A stretch of 64,000 nucleotides of DNA from NCBI GenBank assembly GCA_025890175.1, contig JANPYM010000006.1, positions 2,120,565-2,184,564 on the forward strand. The letters run 5' to 3'. The stretch's first letter is position 1. Each line of letters starts with the position of its first letter. The notes beneath the pieces were generated by a model. That model made no database searches, was not told the origin of the DNA, and saw only the letters and a list, made by a program, of their open reading frames with translations. Both the position numbers and the translations under genes were made by a program. Positions 1 to 11,641 of the stretch are shown piece by piece. The stretch comes from Ciborinia camelliae (Eukaryota > Ascomycota > Leotiomycetes > Helotiales > Sclerotiniaceae).

Positions 1-843
1 ACGACTAACTGCACCCATTACTGCCTAGCTTCATCCCCTCATCTTTATCTTTGGGATATTTGTCCCTAGCGGAAGTCTGGCCACGAAAACGAACTCTCAT
101 GAAAATAATAATCACACAGCTGTATCTTATAATGCTAGATGATTCAGTATTTACATGAGGGTAAGGTGAAGACTTGAATGCATAGGTCCACGGGTATTCA
201 AGGTAAGACTTTTAAGATTGACAGAACTACTAGCATGTCTATCATGTGTCATTCAATTGCCATCTAACAGAAGAAATTCACTATCAGTCTACGAGTCACA
301 CCATTTCCTGCTAATTTCAAGCCAGAACCACTGTATATTTGATCGAAGAGAGAATCCAGACTTGCCGGCTCACCAAGGTCCATGGTGAGTCAATACTAAC
401 CATTTTATGGTAGCTTCGAGTCTAGTTGACATGCACAAAGGATTTCCTTAGGGTCGTTCAAGGCAATATTTTTAGTACATGAACTTTCAATGCCTAAACC
501 AAAGACATTTAATGGCATCCACATGATTTCCAGAATGCTCACTCTTTATTCATCTCAAACTTCGAATAGAGTAGAGTTAATAAGTTTCAGGGCTTGGTGG
601 AACCCAATGATTTCACTTCCTGAATCCATATGTGGTGTGTGGTTAGAGACAGAGCTTAATAGGAAGGAACGATGGTGATGGAATTGCAGTCCAATATCAA
701 GTTACTCCCATTTAAGTAATATCACACATACATCCTTATTGATGAATGTAACTCGTTCTTTACACGACTATCATATATAGCAGGCAAACTTCGAGCATAC
801 CAGTTTTTCTTCCTAACACAGAAATTCATGAGAGTTCATTCCC
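1..843. other. gene-free left edge
   Basis: No open frame here has convincing coding character. The longest, at 490-678, is short and shows no recognisable motif. No tRNA, repeat array or transposon end was seen. Confidence 0.5.
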
Positions 844-2044
844 ATGTCTTCCCAATATCCATATCTCGACAGCTTACCAAGGAGATGGTTGACTTTAAAG
901 CACCATTCATTTTTCACATGGGAAGAAGGGAGCCTCGAGCAGAGGGGATTCACCGAGAAAGAAGTGCGATCACTGCAAGTTATTGAGGCAGTTACCAAAG
1001 AAACCGCCCGGCTTTTTGGGATACGTTCATTTTACACCTACGGGTAATCTGGTACCGATGATCTAACGGTGATTTAGATTTGGGGACACCGAGCTCTTTT
1101 TTGAAAGGTGCTGATCTGACATTAAGACTTACATTTGCGGATAATATTTCCAACAACATTCAGAAAGGCGGACCAACAGAGGAGATTGACAGTCGAAGCA
1201 TATTCACCAGAGAGCCAGCCTTTGAGAAAACAGAACCTGTTACGAGCAGTAAGAGTATATTGGAATGCGGTTTGTGTAAGGAAGATACAACAGTAGCCAC
1301 GAAGCATAGAGAAAGAGCATGGATCAATCTTCCTGAATTATTGGAACACCAACATTCGGAGTTTCACACGCAACTTGAGTCGCTTGCCTGATACTGTTCA
1401 TGGCTATACAGCTAGTAAGGATGTTCCGATAGAGGAATATGGTAGCCATACTACGATTCCAGCAATAATTCCACGTCCATTCATCGAAACAAAGAATGCC
1501 GCGGTTTCAAGCAATGAAGGAACAATACCTAGACTGGCCAAGGCAAGCTCAATGGCAATAGCAAGCGAACCGAGCGATATATGGCGTGCATCTCCCACAC
1601 ATCCAGGGTGGCAGGCTAACCATCAGAAGTCAATCTTCAGCTCGACAGAAGAAATCATTGAATGGAAGGTGGAAAGCCAAGAGATACGAGGAAGCAATAG
1701 CAGATATCACAGTCCTGCGCCGAATACTTTTGCATGTTTGGAATTTTCCGAGAAAAAAATCGTATGTGTCAACAGCATATCCTGTCTCATCATCACCTGA
1801 GGACGATCAAAAAACACCTGACCTGATTTACGAGATTGATGGGGTTCTTATCACGCATTCTGCGCCAAGCTCAGTACCTGGCAGCGACCTTGAGTCTCAG
1901 CCAGACCTATTAAGCCTCCTCGAAGAGGGCAATTTGGGCAATCGATTGGTGGATGATGACAGAAAAGATCTTTGGAAGTTTTTCGAAGAGTCGCCAGGTA
2001 CCCTATTGGATGGCCTGCAGGGCAGATATTTTACTACACTCTGA
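844..2044 (+). pseudogene. possible decayed or unresolved coding region
   Basis: Four overlapping open stretches in three frames (844-1047, 1080-1391, 1375-1800, 1586-2044) follow one another on the plus strand. The second contains a zinc-finger-like patch, CGLCKED followed by HQHSEFH, and the last is acidic with a plausible globular end (LWKFFEESPG). I could not join them with good splice sites. A 34-nt GT...AG interval at about 1047 is too short for a normal fungal intron and leads into a stop. The pattern fits a frameshifted relic or a fast-evolving gene whose introns I cannot resolve. No function is assigned. Confidence 0.25.
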
Positions 2045-2754
2045 GCACTGGTATTGTAGAAGTGATGGGAAGGAGTGGTGAACATATTTGTATGCAATGA
2101 TACGTCAACGTTTCTCTCCACAAATGAAAAGTTCATATGTTAAATTTGGCCTTAGTAATACGATTTTATTCATCTCTCGCTGAACGATATTTTAGAAAGC
2201 TTTGAGTGGAGTTTCCCCTTTACTATCACGATGCTTCCTAAGAGATTCCTTTCCAGCAGTACTGCCCTTGAAAAGAGTGACCCAGGTTAGTCACTACTCA
2301 TACGTTTTGCAACTTCACCCCCTGGCCATCTCTTGAATAAAAAGCCCACACCCTCATAACTGTAGCCTTTATAATTAGCATGGTCTTTGTAATATTTCTC
2401 TCGCATGAAATTACTATGAACAGTCTCGGGGACAAGAGACAATATAACTAGGGCATTGATCGTGCCAGTTTTTTGTAATGAATTTGAAAGTCCATGACTA
2501 CCATAGGATTAGCAATTATCCAAACATGAATACGCCCAATTTAGGGCGAGTATCAAAAATCTGTTCATTATCAAATTTAATAACTTCATCACTTTGTCAT
2601 TTTGGTGAATAGAGCTAATCACAGGTTGATCCTAGAATAGAAGATCAGGGGGTTTAAAAACATTACAAGAGGAATGGCAGACGAGGCCGAATAATAACCT
2701 TGGAAACCTCAGCGAGACCTAATTGAGACCATTTTGACTACAATTTTGTGTTTT
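2045..2754. other. intergenic, nothing recognised
   Basis: AT-rich spacer that would hold the 3' end of the DUF899 gene transcribed towards it. No repeats or further coding signal were seen. Confidence 0.5.
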
Positions 2755-3522
2755 TCAAACTTTCAGCTCTGCACGATTCTTCGCATCCTCGTATTCATCA
2801 TGCAATTTCCAACCTCCTATAATATCATCCTGTCTTCCGAGTGGGGTCATGTCCAACAACCTATATGTACCCAACAAGCCATCAAGTCCTCTCGCATATG
2901 TACTGTATGTATGGAAAATTTCATCCCCGTCATTCCAGAATACACTTAGACCGGGCTCTTCTCCCTTATCATCCTCTTTTAATACTTTCCTCTTCTTATA
3001 ATTATACTCATCCCCATCCTGTTGTATCGTGACACCAAAGTCATGGTTGAATTCTGTCTCAAAGGAACTAACCCATTCATAATTCCATCCCATTCTTTTT
3101 TTGAAATCCTCGATCTTGTCAATTGGTGCACGAGACACAAGCACAAGTGTTGTGTCTCGAGAGTTGAGATGGGTGAGAGAAGAGGGAAGGTTATCGGTAA
3201 GAAAGCAACAGCCTGGACAGCCGGCTTTGCTGGTAGGGGATAGCATGAAGTGGTAAACGATGAGTTGTTTGCGGTCATGGAAGAGAGAGGAGAGTTTAAT
3301 GGGACCGGTGGTGGATGTAAAGGTATAATTTTCGGTGACTTTAGTCATGGGGAAGTTGCGGAGGGTTTTGTTGAGCGCATCTTGGGCGTGCAGCAGGGCC
3401 TTCTCCCTGGCGAGAAGTTCGCGGCGAGCTTCGAGCCATTCAGCTTGGTCAACGACCTAGTAATTACAGTGTCAGTACAGATACAGACGATGCAAAGAGA
3501 GGACTAGTACCTTTCCTGGCAT
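2755..3522 (-). CDS. DUF899 family thioredoxin-like protein
   Basis: Two exons, complement(3511-3522 and 2755-3456), encode 237 aa. The 12-nt first exon (Met-Pro-Gly-Lys) is joined across a 54-nt intron (3457-3510) to VVDQAEWLEARRELL, the characteristic start of DUF899 proteins, which supports using 3522 rather than the internal Met at 3348. The family has a thioredoxin/AhpC-like fold, and many members carry a Cys-containing motif after the first beta-alpha unit. Here AGCPGCCF supplies Cys84, Cys87 and Cys88. The C-terminal part shows the usual segments GLSVFWNDGDEIFHTYSTYARG and LLDMTPLGRQD. The length is normal for the family. The reaction is unknown; a redox role is inferred from the fold. 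The gene is divergent from hem1, with 1.8 kb between them. Confidence 0.88.
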
Positions 3523-5365
3523 GGCGATTAAGGGATAATAAACTTGCAAATTGAACTATTTGATTATTCAGATATTTCTTCGTTGATCAGCAACTAGGTG
3601 ATTGGCATCGAGGGTAGTTTGAGAGCAGCTGGGCTTATATCTTCCATTCTGGCCCAAATTCACGAACTCTTTGTTTCCAAGCCATATGATTCGGATTCGT
3701 TCTCCAATTTCTTCTCTTACCCCGCACTTTACATGATCTCATTATCTCGCATTTCGTTTGATCGCTAAAATAGGTTTTAATCTTTCTTTATATAGCATTT
3801 ATACAGATTGCTTGGTTGGTGGCAAGCTGCTGCTTGATGCTTATTGTGAATGGTTTGTGTGACATCAATTGCCCCCAGTGCAATGGTGACAAGAAAAATG
3901 TTATGATCAATAATCATTTACATTTACATTTACATATAGGTATTGATTATAAACATCATGGAGTTTTAAAAGACCGACGGACGTGACAACTACAGCCCTT
4001 GGCTTCACATGGAACGGAAGTGTCCGACTTATATATAATAACCGCATTTTACCCTTACCGACCTCTGCCCCTGAAAAGCATGCCGACTAACACACATTCT
4101 CCCGATGAAGGTGATAATAATCAAACTTAGCTGGAGGTTCCAAACTTCCAAGTATAGTATTGCTGGCATACCTTCTAGAATTTCAGATCTTAATTGACGC
4201 TAAGCAGAATCTTACCAGAGCAGATACTTATTATCAGGTATTAGTATATTACCTAACCTAACCTTACAAGTTACTCCACAGTCCAAGCAACTTGAATTGA
4301 AGCAAGCCCGAATACGATGCGATGGAGATCCCGATTCCCGATCCCCGGCTCACCTGGATCCATCCATTGTGAAGACTCCGAAGATTTGATTGGTATTACT
4401 CCGTACAAGTATTCGGGATTTGAAAATGAAAGTTTCCGACGTCACCTGCCAGTCAACGAAAGGCTACCTAGGTAGGTATTTGGTATTTATGGAATGAACT
4501 GATCTTTCGATTGCGGGGCGGGATAGCGGAGTGGCGAGATTGGGGGAGGAGGACGAGGGGATTTCTAAAGCATAAGTAGGTAGGTGGTAGTTGGAGGGTC
4601 TCAACGTTTCAATGTTAGGTATACTCCATACATTTTAGATTTGCCGGTTGGCGAACATTATATATCGTTCTTTCTCCGTTCCTACTGAGACATATCCTTT
4701 ACTCTTTACGTATTGAATATATAATAGATAGTTACTAGAAAATATAATAAACTCTTATTAGAGTATCTAGACATAAGTAAATAGATAGAGATAGATAGTT
4801 AGTAGCGGTATTATGTAACATCTATCTAGTACTTTATAATGTTATTTAATCTAATCTCTAATGTCTAGTTTAAAGAATATATATAATATAAAAATAAATA
4901 TTCCATAAATGGAAATTAAATTGAAATTCAATTCTTTGATTTGAATTGACCAATGATAAATTGCTTATTTCAGATACTTTAGGTAATGATCAATCGGAGA
5001 AACTTTAATACAATTCCGGACCAATTAGATTAATTTTCCATATTGATGTTAAGGTTCTTATTATTCTTATTCTTATTATTACTGTACCGTACTACCCACT
5101 ACCCACTACCCACTCCCACTCCCACTCCACACCCACAACTCAACTTTCCCACCACCCCTCGGCCAGATTTTGTAACCAGTGCAGTCTGCACTCCTATGCG
5201 TACATAATCCTGCCGCTCTGTTCTTTTTGCCCCTCTTACATCAAAAACTTTCTCTACTAAATATTTTCTTACTCCTTGTATTTCCTTGTTCAAGGACATC
5301 CATCCTAAAAGTCCTCAATTCAATCTCTTGGGTCGATACCCAATCCATTGAACAAGTAAACAATC
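3523..5365. promoter_or_regulatory. shared upstream region of DUF899 gene and hem1
   Basis: Divergent intergenic region of 1.8 kb. It contains a TACCTAGGTA palindrome at 4465-4474, an AT-rich block at about 4640-5060 with TAGATAGA-type repeats, and a pyrimidine-rich (TACCCAC)n/(CCCACT)n tract at about 5091-5130 just upstream of hem1. The hem1 5' leader probably starts somewhere in 5100-5300. No TATA box was assigned. Confidence 0.4.
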
Positions 5366-7287
5366 ATGGAAGCCGTACTCAAAGGCCGGGCAATGTGCCC
5401 ATTTCTCCAAAAGACTTCTCCCGCAACCCTTCGATCGCTCTCAACCTCTACCCGCCATCATGCCTCTCCAGGTGGTGGAAGTATGTCGAATCTCCAGACC
5501 ATTGCAGGACGCTGTCCAGTCATGGGCAAAGCCCTCGCCGTTCAAACCTCAAAGGCCGGCAAGGTTGGATTTGGTGGCGTTGTTGCTATGAAGGCCATTC
5601 GAGCATTTTCCGGCAAAGTCAGCACCGGAAAAGCAAAGCTTCATACCAGCAGATCTCATGAAGCGAGGGCTGTCGAGGATACTGTGTTTGGTCGCGACAG
5701 TGGTAGGTTTTTTAACGAATCCCACCCCATCCCACTATTCAATTCGAGTCACATCCTAACGTCAGATAAATAGTACCATTTCAACATATCAAGCAAACAC
5801 GCCAACCAAGTCAAGCTTCTCGTCATGAACAGTCTAAAGCCCGCAAGTTCAATTACGAAGGGTTCTACAATGCGGAATTGGACAAGAAGCACAAGGATAA
5901 ATCGTACCGCTACTTCAATAATATTAATCGTTTGGCCAAGGATTTCCCACGGGCTCACATGGCAAACAAGAATGAAAAGGTTACAGTATGGTGTTCTAAC
6001 GATTACCTTGGAATGGGCCGGAATCCTCATGTCCTAAAGACGATGCACGAAACCCTCGACGAGTATGGTGCTGGTGCTGGCGGAACCAGAAACATATCCG
6101 GTCATAATCAACATGCAGTTGGTCTTGAGGCCGCAATTGCAAAACTTCATGCTAAAGATGCTGCGCTTGTATTTTCTTCTTGCTATGTTGCGAACGATGC
6201 AACTCTTGCGACCCTCGGTAGCAAGTTGCCTGATTGTGTTATTTTGTCTGATTCTTTGAATCATGCTTCTATGATTCAGGGCATTAGACATTCTGGCGCG
6301 AAGAAGATGGTGTTCAAACACAATGATTTGGAAGATTTAGAGGCCAAGTTGGCATCACTTCCGCACGAAGTCCCCAAGATCATTGCATTCGAATCTGTGT
6401 ACAGCATGTGCGGCTCAATTGGACCCATTGAAGGAATCTGTGATTTGGCCGAGAAATATGGCGCACTTACCTTTCTCGATGAAGTCCATGCAGTAGGCAT
6501 GTATGGACCACATGGTGCTGGTGTAGCAGAACATCTAGATTATGAAGCTCATCTTGCAGGTCGTACGCAAGGTACCATTATGGACCGTGTGGACATCATC
6601 ACCGGAACTTTAGGCAAAGCATACGGATGTGTGGGTGGCTATATCGCCGGATCACGTAAGATGGTCGATGCCATCCGATCTCTTGCTCCAGGTTTCATCT
6701 TCACCACCTCTCTTCCACCCGCAACTATGGCTGGCGCACAAGCCGCCATTGAATACCAATCGGAATATCAAGGTGACCGCCGCCTCCAACAACTCCATAC
6801 CCGAGCCGTCAAAGACTCACTCGGCGAGCGCGATATTCCAGTCATCCCCAATCCTTCTCACATTATTCCTGTCCTAGTCGGCAACGCCCAACTTGCCAAA
6901 CGTGCATCTGATATGCTCCTTGAAGTTCACGGCATTTATGTGCAATCCATCAATTATCCTACTGTTCCCGTTGGCCAAGAGCGTCTTCGTATTACTCCTA
7001 CACCAGGTCATATTCGTGAATATCGTGAACATCTAGTTAACGCCATTGATTCTGTGTTTACAGAACTCGGCATCAAACGCACTTCCGAATGGGCCGCCGA
7101 AGGTGGTTTCATTGGTGTAGGCGAAGTTGACAGTGAGGTTCCAGAGCCCCTTTGGACCGACAAACAACTTGGTGTTGACCAAGCCGTTAAGGAGATGAAG
7201 GCTGCAGGTCCAGCGGGTGTCATGGAGGCACTTCTAGAGAGGGAAATCAAAGAAACAGCCAAGGCTGTCAGTGCTGCGGCTCAGTAG
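5366..7287 (+). CDS. hem1: 5-aminolevulinate synthase, mitochondrial
   Basis: Exons 5366-5702 and 5774-7287 encode 616 aa, a normal fungal ALAS length. The enzyme condenses glycine with succinyl-CoA in the mitochondrial matrix to make 5-aminolevulinate, the first step of haem synthesis, using pyridoxal phosphate. The intron (5703-5773, GTAGGT...ATAG) was placed by frame; using the nearer CAG at 5765 would leave a stop in frame. The N-terminus is a Ser/Thr/Arg-rich presequence with two Cys-Pro haem-regulatory-type motifs, MCPF (Cys11) and RCPV (Cys50). The catalytic domain begins near [11 protein letters not shown] and contains [18 protein letters not shown] and the PLP lysine in TLGKAYG (Lys394). 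The C-terminal 80 residues are the fungal extension. Haem is known to inhibit import of ALAS through such Cys-Pro motifs in animals; the same control here is inferred. Confidence 0.97.
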
Positions 7288-8700
7288 CTTTCTTTTCCAC
7301 ACCATTCTCGCTTGCAGCATTTGTGGTAAAAGCATGATGGAAAACTGGATGGATAAAATGCTCCTTGGACCCAAAACTACGATCTTTTTGAGCCTGAATA
7401 GGATTTGAGACGACAGTATATGATAAAATGGATACCTACTGATATCACTGGGATTTATGCACACGTTGGCTATTTAGCTGAGCATGATAGCATATTTCTC
7501 TGGAATTTATTGGTTACGTACTAACCAATGTGGTTGTACATTACATACTTGATCTGATATGTGTATTATGTGTATTGGTGTGACCGTTTGTAGATATGTC
7601 CCTTTGTAATATTATAAAGCAGAAGTACGAAAGAGTAACTGCCTGTATAATGTATAAAACAAACCTATCATTATCTAAGTAGCCAAGATAAAGAATATAG
7701 TAAATGAGGGCCCCCTAAAGTTCCCATCAACAAATTGATAGTAAAAAATAGATGATGTTACAATCATATAGGATGAGAATAGGTGTTTAGACTCCCATCG
7801 CTGTGCAAAATGAATAGGGAGGCAGGATGGACTAGCAGAGATGACTCTTAAGTCGCAGTGTTCAGAATATATATATGATGTGATGAAACATTTTTGTTAT
7901 TCTCCTGATGGTCTCAGAAAGATTTTCTGAGATATGACATGGTATTAAGAGAATTAGACCACCTCCTATATTAACCGGGGTGAGGCAAAGGCAAAGGCAA
8001 AGGCAAAGGCAAAATTGAGCTGGCTTCATTATTCTTACAAATTATATATCTTCTCATACATTCATAGTTGCAATAATCACCAAAACATCACCAAAACATC
8101 ACCAAATCTATATATAATAAAACCATTGGTCCTAGATGGTCTTTTCTGATTCATCTACAGTACCGACAACCATCTAGATATTTGTGCCACCCTAGTCTTC
8201 CCACCAAGTCCAGGACAGAACAAGACAGGACATACACTACACATCAAATTTTATTTCTCTCAACCATACCGTCACACATAAAGAAAGTATCATAGACTAC
8301 AAAAATCCGCCAACACCTATACTATGCTATCCACCAGTGTAATTGAGCCATAAAGAGCAAATGCCATGTCTATGCCAAGAAAACAAATCCAAGTTCAGGT
8401 CCAGGTCCAAGAAAATGTCCAAAGGGGAATGAAGCCAGTGATAAGCAACTTCTGAAAGCTAGCCATCCAATGGGTAGCAAGGTGCATGAAAAACATGGAA
8501 GCCAAGAAAGGAAGGCAAATATCAGTAACAAGAAGGGGTATAATATAAACTGCAGTTGAACTGAATAATCGTTGTCATCATCGGTGTGTTTGTTTTGTTG
8601 TTGTTGTTATTATAAATTTCATCCTCATGGTAATTTCCAGGTCAACTAACCAGCTTAATGAAGCTAGTTATTATAATATGCACTCTTCCAAACATCCATC
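7288..8700. other. convergent intergenic region with short tandem repeats
   Basis: This 1.4-kb spacer lies between two convergent genes. It holds a (GGCAAA)n array at about 7984-8014 and a short CACCAAAACAT repeat near 8083-8103. It probably includes the 3' UTRs of hem1 and the coiled-coil gene. No coding signal was seen. Confidence 0.45.
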
Positions 8701-10380
8701 TCATGAACCGGACCCAACATGAAATAAACCTCCGCATATATCCAGAGCCCCTTCAACGGCTCCCTCAAGATCACTCACCCTATCCTTCAAGCCTTTATTT
8801 TCAGCTCTCAACAAACCCACAGTATCCCAAGCCATCGATGCTCCTTGGCCACTGCAATTCGGACATCCACTTGTAGGACTTCTTGTAGGACTTCTTGGTT
8901 CACTAGAACCAATTCCTAAGATTTTCTTGAAGGCTGATGTTTGTGGTTTTGATTTTGTTGGAACAACTATGGTAGGGTTACTGGTGAGCTGAGCATCCTT
9001 TTGTAGAGCACTGACACGTCCAAATGTTGAAGGGATCTCAGGGATACTGTCTCTCATGCTGTCTCTTGTACTATCTCGGGTCATGATAGTCGAGACTGTA
9101 AGTGTTGGACTTCTGCTCCGCGAAAAGACACTTTCTCCACCACCACTTGCAGTATCGTCATCGCTTTCTCCACTCAAGTCTGTACTGCCTGAACTTTTTC
9201 TCCATTTTGCTCTTGTATCAGAAGGAATCCCAAGATCTTCTTCCCCAACTGTGGAACAGTAGCTTGCACGATTGCACAGACGATGTTGTGCAATCGCCGC
9301 TGCTTCTTCAGCCTTCTTCATCTGAGCAACAATCTGATCTCTTTCTACAACACGAGCCTGTTTCTCTCCAGCGAGTTGGTTCACCAGTTCCTCCATAACA
9401 GTATCTTGCTCACTAAATTTCTTGGCCATGTCTTCAAGTTGGAGTTTGAGATGTTTAGCGCGGGTTTCGGCTTGTTCGAGCTCTTCTTCTTGAGCATCTT
9501 TCTCGGCTTTCATTTCATGGTATTCCAGTGTGCGGAGTTTGTATACGGTTTGGAGTTTTAGTAAAAGACCTTCCGCGTTGGTGAGGAGGTTCTTAAAGGC
9601 GGCGGGTGAAAAAGGATCAGCTTGGCCAGACGGAAATAGTGATGAGCGGATGTCAAGCGTGAGATATTCATCGTTGTTCGGATCTGAAGGTAGTGGAATC
9701 GATTTGGCAGGAGCTTTTGGAGAAGAGAAAAACCCGAACACTGAAGAGCCAGTTGATTTCGCAGGAGTAGAGTTGGAATCGAGGACAGGGAGAGGGGCCC
9801 TCCTCTCGAACCTTCGATTCGGCGAAGGTTCTCTAGCAGATGTTGTTTTCGAGTCCGATTCATCTTGATCTGATACTGTAAGTCCAGCAGTTGAGGAGCC
9901 ACCAAACCAACCGCCTCTTCCCCCCTTTGATCTATCACCAACTCTAGGATGACCGGCTTTATCTCCAGTCAACGACGCCATGTATTCGAAATGCTCCTTC
10001 GTTGGAGAATTATCTGCCGATCTGTGTGGACTTCGAGAGTTCTGACGCGTACTCCACGGAGGTAAAAGTTGTGTAAGAGAGCGTTGATGTGTTCGAGGTT
10101 GTCGCGAAGGAATTGTCTCTTCATCAGACAACAGTATATTATTATTTCCTGAAATAAGACCCGCAGATGCAGTTGCAGTTGCAGGTAAGGGAAAAGATTC
10201 TTCGATCCTGTTCCGATTTTTTCCTCCGGATACCTCATCTGCAAAATGGTTTTCCGCCCATACTTTGTTTGATGGTGAGGTCGTTTGAGAAGTCTCTGGG
10301 GTTAAGGAATGTGTTTGTTGATGTGTCTGGGGATGTATCTTGCCCTGTGCTGTCGGCACAGGAGATTGGAGATTTGCCAT
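8701..10380 (-). CDS. fungal coiled-coil protein of unknown function
   Basis: A single uninterrupted frame encodes 559 aa. Residues 1-235 are low-complexity and rich in Ser, Thr and Pro, with several SPxR/SP sites suggesting phosphorylation. A long predicted coiled coil covers roughly residues 262-366 (LLTNAEGLLLKLQTVYKLRT onward, with charged heptads). The segment before it, EYLTLDIRSSLFP, looks like a conserved fungal motif. A second Ser/Arg-rich linker with repeated RDSxRDS units (about 440-460) follows. The C-terminus has a CPNC pair (SGCPNCSGQG) and a short second helix (RAENKGLKDRVSDLEGAVE). I do not recognise a named family; a scaffold or cytoskeletal adaptor role would be a guess. Confidence 0.8.
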   Translation of the reverse strand: MANLQSPVPTAQGKIHPQTHQQTHSLTPETSQTTSPSNKVWAENHFADEVSGGKNRNRIEESFPLPATATASAGLISGNNNILLSDEETIPSRQPRTHQRSLTQLLPPWSTRQNSRSPHRSADNSPTKEHFEYMASLTGDKAGHPRVGDRSKGGRGGWFGGSSTAGLTVSDQDESDSKTTSAREPSPNRRFERRAPLPVLDSNSTPAKSTGSSVFGFFSSPKAPAKSIPLPSDPNNDEYLTLDIRSSLFPSGQADPFSPAAFKNLLTNAEGLLLKLQTVYKLRTLEYHEMKAEKDAQEEELEQAETRAKHLKLQLEDMAKKFSEQDTVMEELVNQLAGEKQARVVERDQIVAQMKKAEEAAAIAQHRLCNRASYCSTVGEEDLGIPSDTRAKWRKSSGSTDLSGESDDDTASGGGESVFSRSRSPTLTVSTIMTRDSTRDSMRDSIPEIPSTFGRVSALQKDAQLTSNPTIVVPTKSKPQTSAFKKILGIGSSEPRSPTRSPTSGCPNCSGQGASMAWDTVGLLRAENKGLKDRVSDLEGAVEGALDICGGLFHVGSGS

Positions 10381-11602
10381 AATGAAATACTCGGCATAAA
10401 TTTGTCTCGGATGCTCTTTCCGTTTCTATCACTTCAACTCTTTTTGTCTTGGTACCGAATATTTGTGCCTTTCAATAATTATGCGGATAATAAATAGAAA
10501 GTATAAATATCAATATCCTTGCTCCCTTCTTTCTTCATGCGAGGAAATGAACTTTTTGAGTCTTGAGTCGTCTTGAGTGGTTGTTTTCGTCAGAGTCAGA
10601 CTTTGCTTGCAAATGCCAATAGGATGAGTTCCAAGACCCCTTCAATATTCCAGCGAATTGAGATGAGATGAGTAGGAATGAAAATGTTTCGAAGGTCCCC
10701 TCGTGAGATGTGAGTCGTGAGTCGTGAGGTCGTGAGTTGTGAATCGTGCTGTGTACGAATTCAACTGGATAGGATATGTAAATACCTACCTAGTACCTAC
10801 ATAATATCAATATCCACTTGTTTCTGGATATCATTATTGGAGATTTGGATATTTCCCCAAGACTTCAACAAGCTTAAGAAAGGAACGGGACGTACCTACC
10901 AGCTAGTTCTTAGTTTGTACGGAGTAACTTGTCATTCATTGTTAGTTGGACCCAGTTAGCTGATATTAGTTTATATTTGATGGTCCCCTAGCTAGATTCC
11001 GAGTCCTAGATTCCGTTCCATACGTGGGGTTATGTGAATTGTGAATGTGAATGTGAATGTGAATGTCTGAGCTGCTTCTTCTGTATTGAAGCAGCCGTTG
11101 ATCATAAGAGTATTTTGGTGTTGTAGTGGGAAGTATTGTACGATTCAGTGTAAGGTTACAATCATCACCAGATACAAAACTAAGACCAATATCAATCAAT
11201 AGGTACCAATATCAATATCAATATCAATATCAATGCCAATACCGGTACCAGTACCAGTACCAGTACCAACGTGAAATAACGGTGGTTGGTTCAACTTGCC
11301 AATACTGTGCCATGGTCTGTATGTGACATGGTGATTGTCTTTTGGAATGTGGCACCAACTTACCTTACGTAGAGGAGCTTGGCTTATTCCCTGGCCAGGT
11401 CCACAATGCACATACATACACTGCACCGCACTGCACTGCACTGCACAACACAACATGATGCTACTAGTATACTATCTACCTACCTACTACCCTACTACTG
11501 TACAGTCCTGTACTGCGCAAATTGCGCGACCATACAAAAATTACGGAGGTCGGTGAAATTCCCCTCTTCTCCCCCCACCCAAAAAATCAAGGATAACTAC
11601 TG

Positions 11603-11641
11603 TACCTACCTACCTACCTACCTACCTACCTACCTACCTAA
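11603..11641. repeat. (CCTA)n microsatellite
   Basis: About nine uninterrupted copies of the tetranucleotide CCTA. Shorter CCTA/TAGG tracts are scattered through the window's non-coding DNA and probably share their origin with the TACCTAGGTA palindromes. Confidence 0.9.

Noticed and set aside
11603..11641. Telomere-like repeat
   Set aside because: The unit is CCTA, not the fungal telomere unit TTAGGG, and it lies inside the contig as a microsatellite.
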